Positions 34,951 to 46,757 of a stretch of DNA of 64,000 nucleotides are shown here, one piece after another; positions within the stretch are counted from its first letter, which is position 1; every line of letters begins with the position of its first letter. Under the pieces are notes generated by a model. It ran no database searches, had not been told where the DNA came from, and saw only the letters and a list, made by a program, of their open reading frames with translations. Both the position numbers and the translations under genes were made by a program. Origin of the DNA: Hypomyces perniciosus (taxonomy: Eukaryota > Ascomycota > Sordariomycetes > Hypocreales > Hypocreaceae); the NCBI GenBank assembly GCA_008477525.1, contig SPDT01000004.1, positions 4,526,001 to 4,590,000 of the forward strand, in the 5' to 3' direction.

Positions 34951-35312
34951 AAAATACACTTTTTTATAGTTTAATTATATTAAGGAATAGGTTAAAAATA
35001 TTATTATTAATGTTAGCTATCTAGAAACTAGTAAAATAGTTACTAATAGGCTTACTAAACCTCTGTTAGGTCTAAAGTTAAGGAACTTTATAAGTCTCCT
35101 TAATTTTAAACTTTTATTTAAGGTTTATATTTAAGGTTTTCATCTTTTTTATAGCTATTAGCTATTTTATAGCTATGAACTATCTTTGTTATTTTTTTTT
35201 ATTTTTAGCTATATTAGCTATCCTTTTTATTTTTATTTTTTAGTTACTTTTCGATATATAGATCCTATATTTACTTTCAAGTTATATAGGATAGTATTTA
35301 TTATAAAGGGAG
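34951..35312 (+). pseudogene. Ty1/copia polyprotein C-terminus and 3' UTR (CopD)
   Basis: About 35020-35130 reads LETSKIVTNRLTKPLLGLKL, then RNFISLLNFKLLFKVYI and a stop. This is the characteristic end of copia-type RNase H (an ETSKMVADGLTKPL-like block). The sequence then runs through a ~180-bp 3' UTR to a purine tract (AAAGGGAG) and the LTR at 35313. The join to Gy1 sequence on its left marks a truncation. Confidence 0.75.
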
Positions 35313-35757
35313 TATGAAAAGGAGGGCTAAAAAGTAAGGATTTTAGTGTAATTAAGTGACCTTCCTATTCTGGCTAAACCTGGAATTAGGCCTAATACTA
35401 GGACCAAGTTCCTAAAGGAACTTTAATATAAGTTAGGAAATTTCTATTGTCTTTAATTAAACTAAAACCAGCCACCCTGCCTACCCTAAACTTAATATAA
35501 TAGCTATAATAACTATTATAAAAAATCTAACGAAAATAGTTTCCTGTTTATATAGCTATAAATTAATTTTGCTAATTTCCTATATAAATAAATTTTATAA
35601 AAAATAAAAATACAGCTATAAATTTAATTCTACTGCTATATACTTATTATTTAATTAAAAGACTATTATACAAAATATAGCTATTATTTATATAAGTATT
35701 TTTATATTAACTATATATACACTAGACATTTTATAGCTTCTAGCTATTAAATTGTTT
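35313..35757 (+). repeat. CopD LTR copy D3
   Basis: Starts TATGAAAAGGAGGGC and follows a copia 3' UTR, which identifies it as an LTR. Similarity to the inverted copy D4 continues past the LTR end through a leader to about 35915. The 3' boundary is approximate. Confidence 0.75.
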
Positions 35758-36203
35758 ATAAGTTAATTATGTATTTTATTATTCACTTAAAAACTCTTAG
35801 TTATTTCTTTATTACTATATTAAGTGCATTTTCCTTAAAGCTGTATTTAAATAAGGTTTAGTATAACCTTGTTATTTTAATATTAATAAACTAAGTTATA
35901 CTATTAATATTAAACCTATATCCTATTAAAATAAGGAATATACTATATAGTATATTATAAAGATAGTAATAGTAGTATTATTAAATTTATAATAGTATTT
36001 ATAGTAAAAGCCTAGGAATAGCTTTTAGTAGTTAAAAATCTTAAAGGTATTTATATATACACTAGGATAAACACTATAAAAAACCTATTGTAAATACTAT
36101 AATAGCGTTAAGAGAAATGCTGTAACTACTAGAAAAATCTATTAATAAAGACTTAAGGAAAACTCTCTTAAGCTTATAACCTATTAAAATAATAAGGTTA
36201 TAT
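35758..36203. other. CopD leader sequences and central spacer of an inverted repeat
   Basis: Bases 35758-35915 match, inverted, the D4 leader at 49713-49835 and its continuation at 36203-36165 on the other side of Gy1-b. The ~250 bp in between are AT-rich and unassigned. The region ends with TATAT, one half of the Gy1-b duplication. Confidence 0.6.
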
Positions 36204-36375
36204 TATTATGGCACTGAGTGTAACGCGATTTGACGCCCTGTTACGTAAGTTCTGGTTACATAACTAGGCCCTAATGTATCCCTAGCTATAGCTTTCTATA
36301 AAAGCCTTAGGGCTTTCTTACTCTCTATAGTATAATAATAATATTAACTTTAACTTGCCTTTCTATACTGTAATA
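36204..36375 (+). repeat. Gy1-b 5' LTR (172 bp)
   Basis: Starts TATTATGGCACTGAGTG and ends ACTGTAATA. It is followed by the conserved leader GTTTATACTATCC. Confidence 0.92.
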
Positions 36376-39300
36376 GTTTATACTATCCTTTAATTTGGCT
36401 GCGGTATTGTAAAGTATATACTTAATTAATTATAAATTCCCATTTATTCCTAAACCTATAATATTGCCTTTATATCCTAGCCTTTACCCTTTAAACCATA
36501 TATTTATAAGAAATTAATTATAAGCGAGATAAATATAAATACTTTAAACTTTACCTTATAGCGTAACCTAGCCTAATAGACTATAGTTTTAATTATAAAG
36601 TTAATGCCTTTCCCTTTTTTTTTTAAAACCCTATAAAACTTTAATATTAATAGTAATTATATATATTTAAGAAATAAAATTATTAAAGATAATAACTTGT
36701 ATTATTAATTCTTTTTTAATTAAATAATAAAAAAAAGCTTAATTTAATAAAAAGAATAAAAATATACTTTTAAATAAAGAATCTTAAAGTAAATAGCTAA
36801 AAACTAAAACCTTAAAGTATAAATTAAAGCTTAAATTAAACGTGTAAATATAACTTTATTATTGAAGTTTAAAAATAATAACCTATTTAACTATTATTAA
36901 ATTAAAAACTTTAAATAATTTAATAATAAATAAAAGGATATTATTTAATATTAGTAAAAATATATTAATTAATGTTTTAAAGTAATATTAATTTTATAAA
37001 TAATCAATTAATTCTTTTAATTAAATTTAAAAAGCTTTTATATATTATAAGCCTTTAAAAAGAGATATATATTAATTATACTAAAGAACCTTTAATACTA
37101 TTATTACAGATTTTAATAATATTATTTAATAATATTAAAAGATTAATATAATACTTTTTATTAACTTTAATAAATAATATAAAATAGTTAATTTAATTTA
37201 AAAGGTATTAAAGTCTTTTAATAAGCTATATATATTAAATAAGCGTTTTTAAAACATTATAATAAAGTTATTTATATTAAGTAGTAAATATAATAAAACG
37301 ATTAAATAAATAATAAAGGCCTTAAAGATAAAGGTTTTTTAAAAGTTTAATACTATAAAGATTTAAGGAATTAAATTAAATAAATCTAACTTTATAAAAT
37401 AATATTAACTTTACTAAACTATTTATAGTAGGCTTTAAAAAGGCATTTATTATAATTCTTTCCGTGCTATTTAAATTAATTAATATTAATAAAGCTATTA
37501 ATAGTAGTAGTATTAATATTAATAGTAAAATCACCAATATTAATAAAATAATTAAATTACTATTTTAATATTAATTAGCGATTTAATATAATTAAATCCT
37601 ATATATACTTTACTACTTTACCTTTAAGTCTTTTATAAAGAATATATTATTAAAAGACTTTATTTTTACTATAAAGAAATAGCCTATATTTTTAATAAAT
37701 ATAATAAAAAGAAATAGTTTAATATCTATTAAAACAATCTATATTAAATATAAAACTAAAATCATTAAATCTAGCTATATTAACTATACTTTAACCTAGC
37801 AGTACTTTAAAGCTAATAATAAAATAGCCTAGTAAAGTATAATAATTAAACATTAATAATATATTAATATTACCTGTAATGCCTATTTCACCTATGAATC
37901 TAAGCCTTAAATAATATACTTTATCGAAATATGAATAAAAATAATAATAATAGTATTACTTTATTAATTTTTAATTTACTTTAATTTGATTAACTTTACC
38001 TATTAAAATGCTAGACTTAATTTATAAATTAAGAAAAGGATTAACCTTTATGGAAAATTATAAATAAAGGTTAATTATAAATAAAACTATTATTTTAAAA
38101 TAAATCTATTACTATTTTTTTACTTAAAACCCTTACACTTAAATTAATGGATAGTAAATCCCTTTTAATATAAACTATATTATTTTTTATATATAATATT
38201 TATATTAATATAAAAACTTTAATAAATAGTAGCTATATATTTTAGGCTTTTATTAGCTGCGCTTTTATTAAACGATTTAATATTATTATTTAATAACTCC
38301 TATTTATTAAAAACCCTTTATTTATTAATCAAAGTATAGCTAATAAAATTTTAAACTAGTTTATTATATAAACTATAATTAGCCTTTATAAAAAACTTTA
38401 CTTTTTCTTTATTATAAATATCTTTAATAATATATTTATAATTATTAATATTTTATAATTAAAAATAATAATTTTAATATTAATTAAAAGGAGTTAATTG
38501 TTACTTTTAGATCCTATTATTATTATAATTACTATATTTTAAAAATATAACTAGCTTTATATAGGTTTTAATAGCAGTTAAAATAAAAAATAACTTTATT
38601 AAAGTTAATATAAAGAATATATATTACTAGTAATTAATAGTTAAATACACTTTAAATAAGCTAAAGGTTAACTTAATTAAATAAAAAAGTATACTATACT
38701 AGTACTTATTAATTAAAAATACTTTAAAGAAATAGGCTTTAATTTAATTAAAAAAAGAGCTTTTAAATTATATATTTTATAGACTTTAATATAAAACTAA
38801 AGCTATTATATAACCTGTAAATATAATAATATTAATAATACAAAAATCTAAATATAGATAATCTTAAATTAATTATATATAAAGCTATAACTTATTTTTA
38901 TAATCTGCAGTTAATAATAAAAAGGAAAACTTTTATTAAAGTTATTATTACTATTTTTTAATATATTACTTTTATAAAATTAAATTAAACTTTAAAATTA
39001 AAAAGTATATTTAAATATAGCGGATATATAAATAGTAGCAGCTATAAACTTTATTACCTTTTATTATTAATTATATATTTATATAATAAAAGTAATTTAA
39101 AAAAAGATTAACTAAGCTATTAAAATTAAAGAATTAACACTTATTACTATATTAAAACTTTTAAATAGATTTTTTAAATAAATACTTATAGCATAAAGAG
39201 ACTATATTAAAGTAAATATAATATTATTAAAAGAAATATATAACTTTATTAATAAATATTACTTTTTGATATAATTAAAAAAGATTATAGCTGTTAATAT

Positions 39301-39930
39301 AAACAAATTAATAGTAGGAAAATTTAAGTGTAGTAAACTAGATATTTTAAAAAAACTATTATTTTAGCTATATAATTTATATAATACCTTTCTATTAAAG
39401 ATAGTAAATAGACTTCCTTTATAATAGGTTTAAAATTATAAAATTAAGATACTATTAGGAAAAGACCCTTTATATTAAAAGCATAGGCTATTTTTATTGA
39501 ATAAATTATAAGTAATAAAAAAATAGTTAAATAATAATTTAGTAAAGGGATTTATTTGTAAATTATAAATATAATATACTACTCCTTTTTTTTAACTATA
39601 AAATTAAAAAGTAGTATTTATATCTACTAAAACTATTAAAGGTTAAATAATATTACTATTAAAAATTAATATTTATTAGTATTAATCTAGGAAACCTTTA
39701 ATGCTTTAAACTATATAAAGGTATATATAAAACTTAATATTATCGCCGCGTTTAATAACCTTTATATTACTAAAGGGGATATATAGAAAATAGTATTTAT
39801 TATAAGGTTTAGCCTTTTTAAGATATTAGTTATACCTTTTAGCCTTTATAATATACTTACTATATTTTGATATTATATTAACTATACCCTTTATAACCTC
39901 TTCAATTATATTTATATAATATATTTTAAT

Positions 39931-40102
39931 TATTACGGCACTGACTGTAACGTGATATTGACGCCCTATTATATAAGCTCTAGTTATATAATCAGGCCTT
40001 AACATATTCCTAGCTATAGCTTTCTATAAAGCTTTAAGGCTTTCTTATTCTTTATAGTATAATAATAATATTTACTTTAACCTGCCTTTCTATACTATAA
40101 TA
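39931..40102 (+). repeat. Gy1-c 5' LTR (172 bp)
   Basis: Starts TATTACGGCACTGACTG and ends ACTATAATA, followed by the GTTTATATTATCC leader. The preceding TTAAT is duplicated after 46757. Confidence 0.92.
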
Positions 40103-43100
40103 GTTTATATTATCCTTTAACTTAGCTGCGCTATTATAAAGTATATATTTAACTAATTATAAATTCCTTTAAATCCCCTTTTATTTTTATACCTATAATA
40201 ATGCCTTTATAGCTTAGCCTTTATCCTTTAAACCCTATATTTATAAGAAATTCGTTATAAGCGAGATAAATATAGATGCCTTAAACCTTGCCCTGCAGTT
40301 TAACTTAGCTTAATAGACTATAGTTTTAGCTATAAAGCTAGCGCTTTTCCTTTTTCTTTTTAAAACCCTATAAAAATCTAGTATTAATAGTAACTATATA
40401 TATTTAATAAATGCAATTATTAAAAATAATAACTTTTATTATTAATTTTATGTCTTTAATTAAATAATTAAAAAGTTTAATTGAACAAAAAAAAAGATTT
40501 TTAAATAAATAATCTTAAAATAAATAATTAAAAATTAAAACTTTAAAGTATAAATTAAAGTTGAAATTAAAGCTTTAAATATAACTTTACTATTAAGCCT
40601 TAAAAATAATAATTTATTTAGCTAGTATTAAATTAAAAACTTTAAGTAATTTAATAGTAAATAAAAAGATATTATTAAACACTAATCAAAATATATTAAC
40701 TAGCGTTTTTAAATTAATATTACTTTTATAGGTAATTAATTAATTCTTTTAATTAAATTTAAAAACATTTTATATATTATAGGTCTTTTAAAGGGAGATA
40801 TATATTAACTATAATAAAAGATTTTTAATATTATTATTAAAAATCTTAATCACCCTACTTAATAGTATTAAAAGATTAATATAGTATTTTTTACTAATTT
40901 TAATAAATAATATAAAATAATTAATTTATTTTAAAAGGTATTGCAGTTTTTTAATAACCTATATATATTAAATAAGCTTTTTTAAAATTTTATAGTAAAG
41001 TTATTTATATTAAATAGTAAATATAATAAAACTGCTAAATAGATAATAAAGGCTTTAAAGATAAAGGTCTTTTAAAAGTTTATTAATACTATAAAGACTT
41101 AAATAATTAAATTAGATAAATTTAACTTTACTAAATAGTATTAACTTTACTAAACTATTTATAATAGGCTTTAAAAAAGCATTTACTATAATACCTTTTA
41201 TACTGTTTAAATAGGCTAGCGTTAATAAAGCTATTAATAATAATAGTATTAGTATTAATAGTAATATTATTAATACTAATAGAATAATTAAGCTACTGCT
41301 TTAATACTAGCTAGTGATTTAATACAGCTAAATACTATATATACTTTACTACTTTACTTTTAAGTCTTTTATAAAGAATATATTACTAAAAGACTCTGCT
41401 TTTACTATAAAAAAGCAGGCTATAGCGTTAATAAATACAATAAGAAAAGTAGTTTAATATATATTAAAGAAATTTATATTAAATATAAAACTAAAATCGT
41501 TAAGTTTAGTTATACTAGCTACGCCTTAACTTAATAATACTTTAAAGCTAATAATAAAATAGTTTAATAAAGTATAATAACTAAACTTTAATAGTGCGCT
41601 AATATTATTTATAATATCTGGTTAATTTATAAATCTAGGCGTTAAATAATATACTTGTTTTAAGTATTAATAAAGATAATAATAATAGCGCTACTTTATT
41701 AAGTTTTAATTTACTTTAATTTAACTAGCCTTATTTATTAAAAATTTAAACTTAACTTGCAAATTAAAGAAAAGATTAACTTTTACTGAAAGTTATAAAT
41801 AAAGGTTAACTGGAAATAAAACTATTATCCTGGAATAAATATTCTGCTATTTTTCTAATTAAAAACCCTTTAAATTTAAATTAATAAGTAGTAAATCCTT
41901 TTTAATATAAACTCTACTATTCTTTATATATAATATTTATATTAATATAAAAGCTTTAATAAATAGCAGCTATATATTTTAAGCTTTTATTAGCTATACT
42001 TTTATTAAATAATCTAATATTACTATTTAATAACTACTATTTACTAAAAACCTTTTATTTATTAATAAAAGTATAGCTAATAAAGTTTTAAATTTTTTAT
42101 TATATAAACTATAATTAGCTTTTATAAAAAACTCTACCTTTTTTTTATTATAAATATCCTTAACAATATATCTATAATTTTTAGCTTTTTATAGCTAAAA
42201 AAATATAACTTTAATATTAATTAAAAGGAGTTAATTATTACTTTTAAATCTTCTTATTATTATAACTATTATCTTTTAGAAAATATAGCTGGTTTTATAT
42301 AAGTTTTAATAATAATTGAGATAAAAAATAACTTTATTAAAGTTAATATAGCGAATATATATTACTAGCAATTAATAGTTAAAGACACTTTAAATAAAGT
42401 AAAGCCTAACTTAATTAAATACAGAATTATACTATATTAGTAATTGTTAATTAAGAATATTTTAAAAGAGATAGACTATAACCCGATTAAAGAGGGAGCT
42501 TTTAAACAATATATTCTATAAACCCTAATATTAAATAAAAATTACTATATAACCAATAAATATAGTAGAATTAATAATAAAAAAATATAAATATAAATAA
42601 TCCTGAACTAGGCATATATAAAGCTATTGCCTGCTTTTATACTTTATAGTTAATAATAAAAAAGAAAACCCCTATTAAAGCTATTACTATTACTTTGTAA
42701 TATACTATTTTTATAAAATTAAACTAAACTTTAAGATTAAGAAATATATTTAGATATAGCGGATATATAAATAGTGGCAGCTATAAACTTTATTACTTTT
42801 TATCGCCAACTATATATCTATACAATAAAAGTAACCTGGGAGGAGATTAACTAAGCTATTAAAACTAAAAAACTAACGCCTATTACTTTACTTAAACTCT
42901 TAAATAAGTTTTTCCAATAAATACTTATAAAATAAAGAGACTATATTAAAGCAAAAATAGTATTATTAAATGAAATATATAACTTTATTAATAAATGCTA
43001 CTCTTTAATATAATTAAGAAAGATTATAGCTGTTAATATAAAGAAATTTATAATAAGGAAATTTAAGTTTAGTAAGCTGGATATTTTAAAGAAACTGTTA

Positions 43101-45175
43101 TTTTAACTATATAACTTATATAATACTTTCCTATTAAAAATAGTATATAAGCTTTTTTTATAATAAGCCTAGGATTATAAAATTAAAATACTGCTAGGAA
43201 AAGATCTTTTATATTAAAAAAATAGGCTATTTTTACCTAATAAACTATAAGTAGTAAAAAAATAGTTAAATAATAATTTAGCGAAAAGATTTATCTATAA
43301 ATTGCAACTATAATATACTGCTCCCCTCTTTTTAACTACACAATTAAAAGGCAGTATCTATATCTATTAAAACTATTAAAGGTTCAATAATATTACTATT
43401 AAAAATTAATACCTATTACTATTAATCTAGGAAACCTTTAATGCCTTAAACTATATAAAGGTATATATAAAACCTAACATTATCGCCGCGTTTAATAACC
43501 TCTATATTGCTAAAAGGGATATATAAAAAACGGCATTTATTATAAAGTTCAGCCTTTTTAAAATATTAATTATACTCTTTAGCCTTTATAATATACCTTT
43601 TATATTTTAATATTATATTAATTATATTTTCTATAACCTTCTTAACTGTATTTATATAGTATATTTTAACAATATGTTTATATATTTATTAAACTGAAAA
43701 AAATACTAAAAATATATATATAAAGTAATAGCCTGCCTTTAAGATACTGGCTTTAAATTAATATTATTAAATATATGTTTAAAATAATAAAAATAAAATA
43801 CTTTAGCTTAATTATTACTTTAAAAGGACTAGAAATAGATTTTAAGAAAGTTAAGGCTATATTAAACTGGCAATTACTTAAAGGAGTAAAGGACTTATAA
43901 AAGTTCCTTGGCTGTATAAATTTCTATCGCTATTTTATTTAAGAATATTTTAAAATAGCTGTATTATTAAATAAGCTTTTAAAAAAGGACTAATTATATA
44001 CTTAAAGAGAGAAATAGCAGAAAGCCTTTAATTTAATTAAATACGCCTTTAAATTAGCCCTAATTTTAGCCTTTTTTAACTATAATAAGTAAATAGTCTT
44101 TAAAATTAACGCCTTTAACTACGCATTAAACAGTATTCCATTATAGTATAATAAAAAGGGCATTTTACGCTTTATTATATTCTTCTCTGTAAAATATAAT
44201 GCCTAAAAATGCAATTATAAAGTTTATAATAAAAACCTTTTAGCTATTATTAAAAGAATAAAGGAATAGCGCTTAAAATTATAAAGATTATAAGGGTTTA
44301 ATGTTATTGTAGACTATTAAAACCTTAAATACTTTACTTTAATTAAAGCCTTAAACTAATAGTAAATTTAATAGTTTAAATTCCTTTCTGGCTTTAATTT
44401 TTATATTAGTTATTGACCTAGCGTTAAGGCTATAAAGCCTAATGCTTTAAGTAGAAAAGTAAAAGATAAGCCTGTGAAATTAAACCCCTTTAATAATTAA
44501 ATTAGAAATAGGTAATATACTATCTTCCTGCAAAGTTCTTTTAGCCTTAAAGCTTAAGCAATATTCTAAAAGGAAGTTTTATTAAATATAGAATTATTTA
44601 TAAAGGCTGCCTTTATAGCTATAATAATATTTATAGAAAATAAATTAATTAATAACTTAATTGCTATAGTATATAAATAAAATCTTATAGTATAAGAAAT
44701 AGTAATTGCGCTTTAAGACCCTAATATCTGCTAATAGCTAAAATAGCTTTACAAAAAATTTTAAATTGCAATAAATAATTACTAAATAATAAATAACAGA
44801 ATCTATTACCAAAAGCGGCTTTTTATTCCCTTTAATAATAAGCTTTATATATAAATCCTATTTAAAAACTATTTAAGCGGCTTAACTGGATATTTAGGCA
44901 GGTTTAAAACTTTAAACTTTATTAGCTGGATATATTAATAGCTATACATCTTAAAGACACTAAAGTATTTATATAAGCCTGCAAACTATATATTAAAATA
45001 AAGGCTTCACGATCTTTACTATAAGGCTTCCTTTAACTATTACTAGTCTTATTCCATATATAAGTAAATATCTTTATCGACTATATTATACTACTGCCTA
45101 AATTTTACTACTATAATCTTACCTATAAATATTTACTAGTAATAGTTTACTATTAGTAAAAGAGCTAGCTAATAT

Positions 45176-45347
45176 TATTACGTCACAGAAAGGCAGGTCA
45201 AGGCAAATATTATTGTTATGCCGTGGAGAGCGAGAAAGCCCTGAGGCTCTACGGAAAGCTATAGCTAGGAACGCGTTGGGGCCTGGTCACGTGACCGGGG
45301 CTCACGTAACAGGGCGTCAACATCGCGTCACAGTGGGTGCCGTGACA
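45176..45347 (-). mobile_element. Young Gy1 solo LTR inserted in the Gy1-c integrase
   Basis: Exactly 172 bp, in opposite orientation to its host, with the duplication AATAT at 45171-45175 and 45348-45352. The empty site is visible in Gy1-b near 48305 (CTAGCTAATATATTTATTAG). It is strikingly GC- and CpG-rich (for example GGTCACGTGACCGGGGCTC), the least mutated Gy1 LTR here, while its host is saturated with RIP changes. It therefore inserted late and then lost its body by LTR-LTR recombination, or escaped RIP. An open frame of 68 codons spanning its edge (45213-45419) is spurious. Confidence 0.93.
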
Positions 45348-46585
45348 AATATATTTATTAATAAAATTTACTGCCTTTATAGTATACCTAATAATATTAT
45401 ATTAAACTATAGTATATAGTTTATATTAGAATTCTAGGAATAACTCTTAAAGCAATTAAGAGTTATATTAAAATAGTTATTAGCCTTTTACTTTAAGACT
45501 AATAGCTAGCCTAAAAGAATTAATATAAATATAGACTAATACCTGTAAGCTTTTATTAACTTCTATTAAAATAATTACGTTTATTGGCTTTTATTAGTTA
45601 AGTTTACTGTAAATAATATAGTATTTAAAATTACTAGTATATTGCTATTTTTCGCTAATTATAGTTTTAACCTTTACTTTAAGATAAAGCCTTTATAACT
45701 TTATTTATTAAACCTTTTTGCAGTAAAGAAAAGAGAGTATTTTTATACTAATACTATTACGAATCGATTTAAATATTTTATTATATAGCTAAAAGCCTTT
45801 ACTAAAGCCTTAAGAAAAAGATATAAAGAAAACGCAAATATATAAAAAGAGGCGTTATTAGTTTATACTATTAGGCAGGAAGTTTTTATTAATATATAAA
45901 ATATAAAGATTAACTGGCTAATAAAAAAGCTAGATAATAAATAGGCGGGACTTTATATAATAATAAAGGTATATTTATAAGCCTATACTGTTAGCCTGCT
46001 AGAAAGTATAAAGATTCTTTTAGTTTTATATAACTCCCTTTTATAATTTAAAATAGCTATTTGACTGCGCTTTAGGTAAAAGATAATTAATAAAGTTAAA
46101 TTAAAGAATATTTAAAGTAAAGTATTAGAAAGGGAAGATAATATAAATAAGGTATAAAAGAAATAAGAGTTTAAAGCATTTTTAAATTATTATAATTATA
46201 ATAGATTTTATTACTTTATTAAATAGAAATACTATACTTTTATATAGTAATTAGTTAAAGACTTATAGAGTTAAGAGAGGGTAATATAAGACTTTTATAA
46301 AAGAAACCTAAAGAAGCTAGGCGTACTATAATAAATATTAAAAGGAATTATAAAAGAGGAAAAAGAGGAAATAGCTAGAAAGAAATTAATGCCTATAAAG
46401 CGTTAACTAAAGACTATACTGCGTTAAAGTCTATAGCTAAACTATATATTATTAATATTAAAAACTGTATAATTTACTTTATTTACTTTTATATTAAAAG
46501 TATTAAAATAAATTACCTGGAATTTTAATTTATACAAGTAATATAGCTATTTGCGGCTAAATAGTGTAATAAAGAGGGGGGGTAC

Positions 46586-46757
46586 TGTTATAGCATTGAT
46601 TGTGATGCAATATTAATGCCTTATTATATGAGCTCTGGTTATATAATTAGGCCTTAATGTGTTCCTAGCTATAGCTTTCTGTAAAGCCTTAAGGCTTTCT
46701 TACTCTCTACAGTATAATAACGATATTTGCCTTAACCTGCCTTTCTGTGCCGTAATA
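46586..46757 (+). repeat. Gy1-c 3' LTR (172 bp)
   Basis: Starts TGTTATAGCATTGATTGTG and ends TGCCGTAATA. It is preceded by the purine tract GAGGGGGGGTAC. Confidence 0.92.

Larger units (their letters stand above)
39931..46757 (+). mobile_element. Ty3/gypsy chromovirus Gy1-c, nested in Gy1-b (RIP-inactivated)
   Basis: LTRs are at 39931-40102 and 46586-46757; the duplication TTAAT is at 39926-39930 and 46758-46762. Without the nested solo LTR it is 6,650 bp. It is the best copy for reading Pol. The reverse-transcriptase core is at about 43570-43690. RT/RNase H follows as LKGLEIDFKKVKAILNW, KGVKDLQKFLGCINFYRYFI and KLLKKD (43830-44000), then YNKKGILRFIIFFSVKYNA (about 44150-44210). The integrase zinc region is at about 44880-45010 and its core at 45360-45700. 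The chromodomain at about 46150-46310 reads EFKAFLNYYNYNRFYYFIK followed by a stop in place of Trp. The purine tract is at 46572-46582. Confidence 0.93.

Noticed and set aside
34824..35024. 66-codon frame
   Set aside because: It spans the join between a Gy1 fragment and a copia tail, in a frame that fits neither.
45213..45419. 68-codon frame
   Set aside because: It crosses the border of the solo LTR and the Gy1-c integrase; it is a by-product of the GC-rich LTR.
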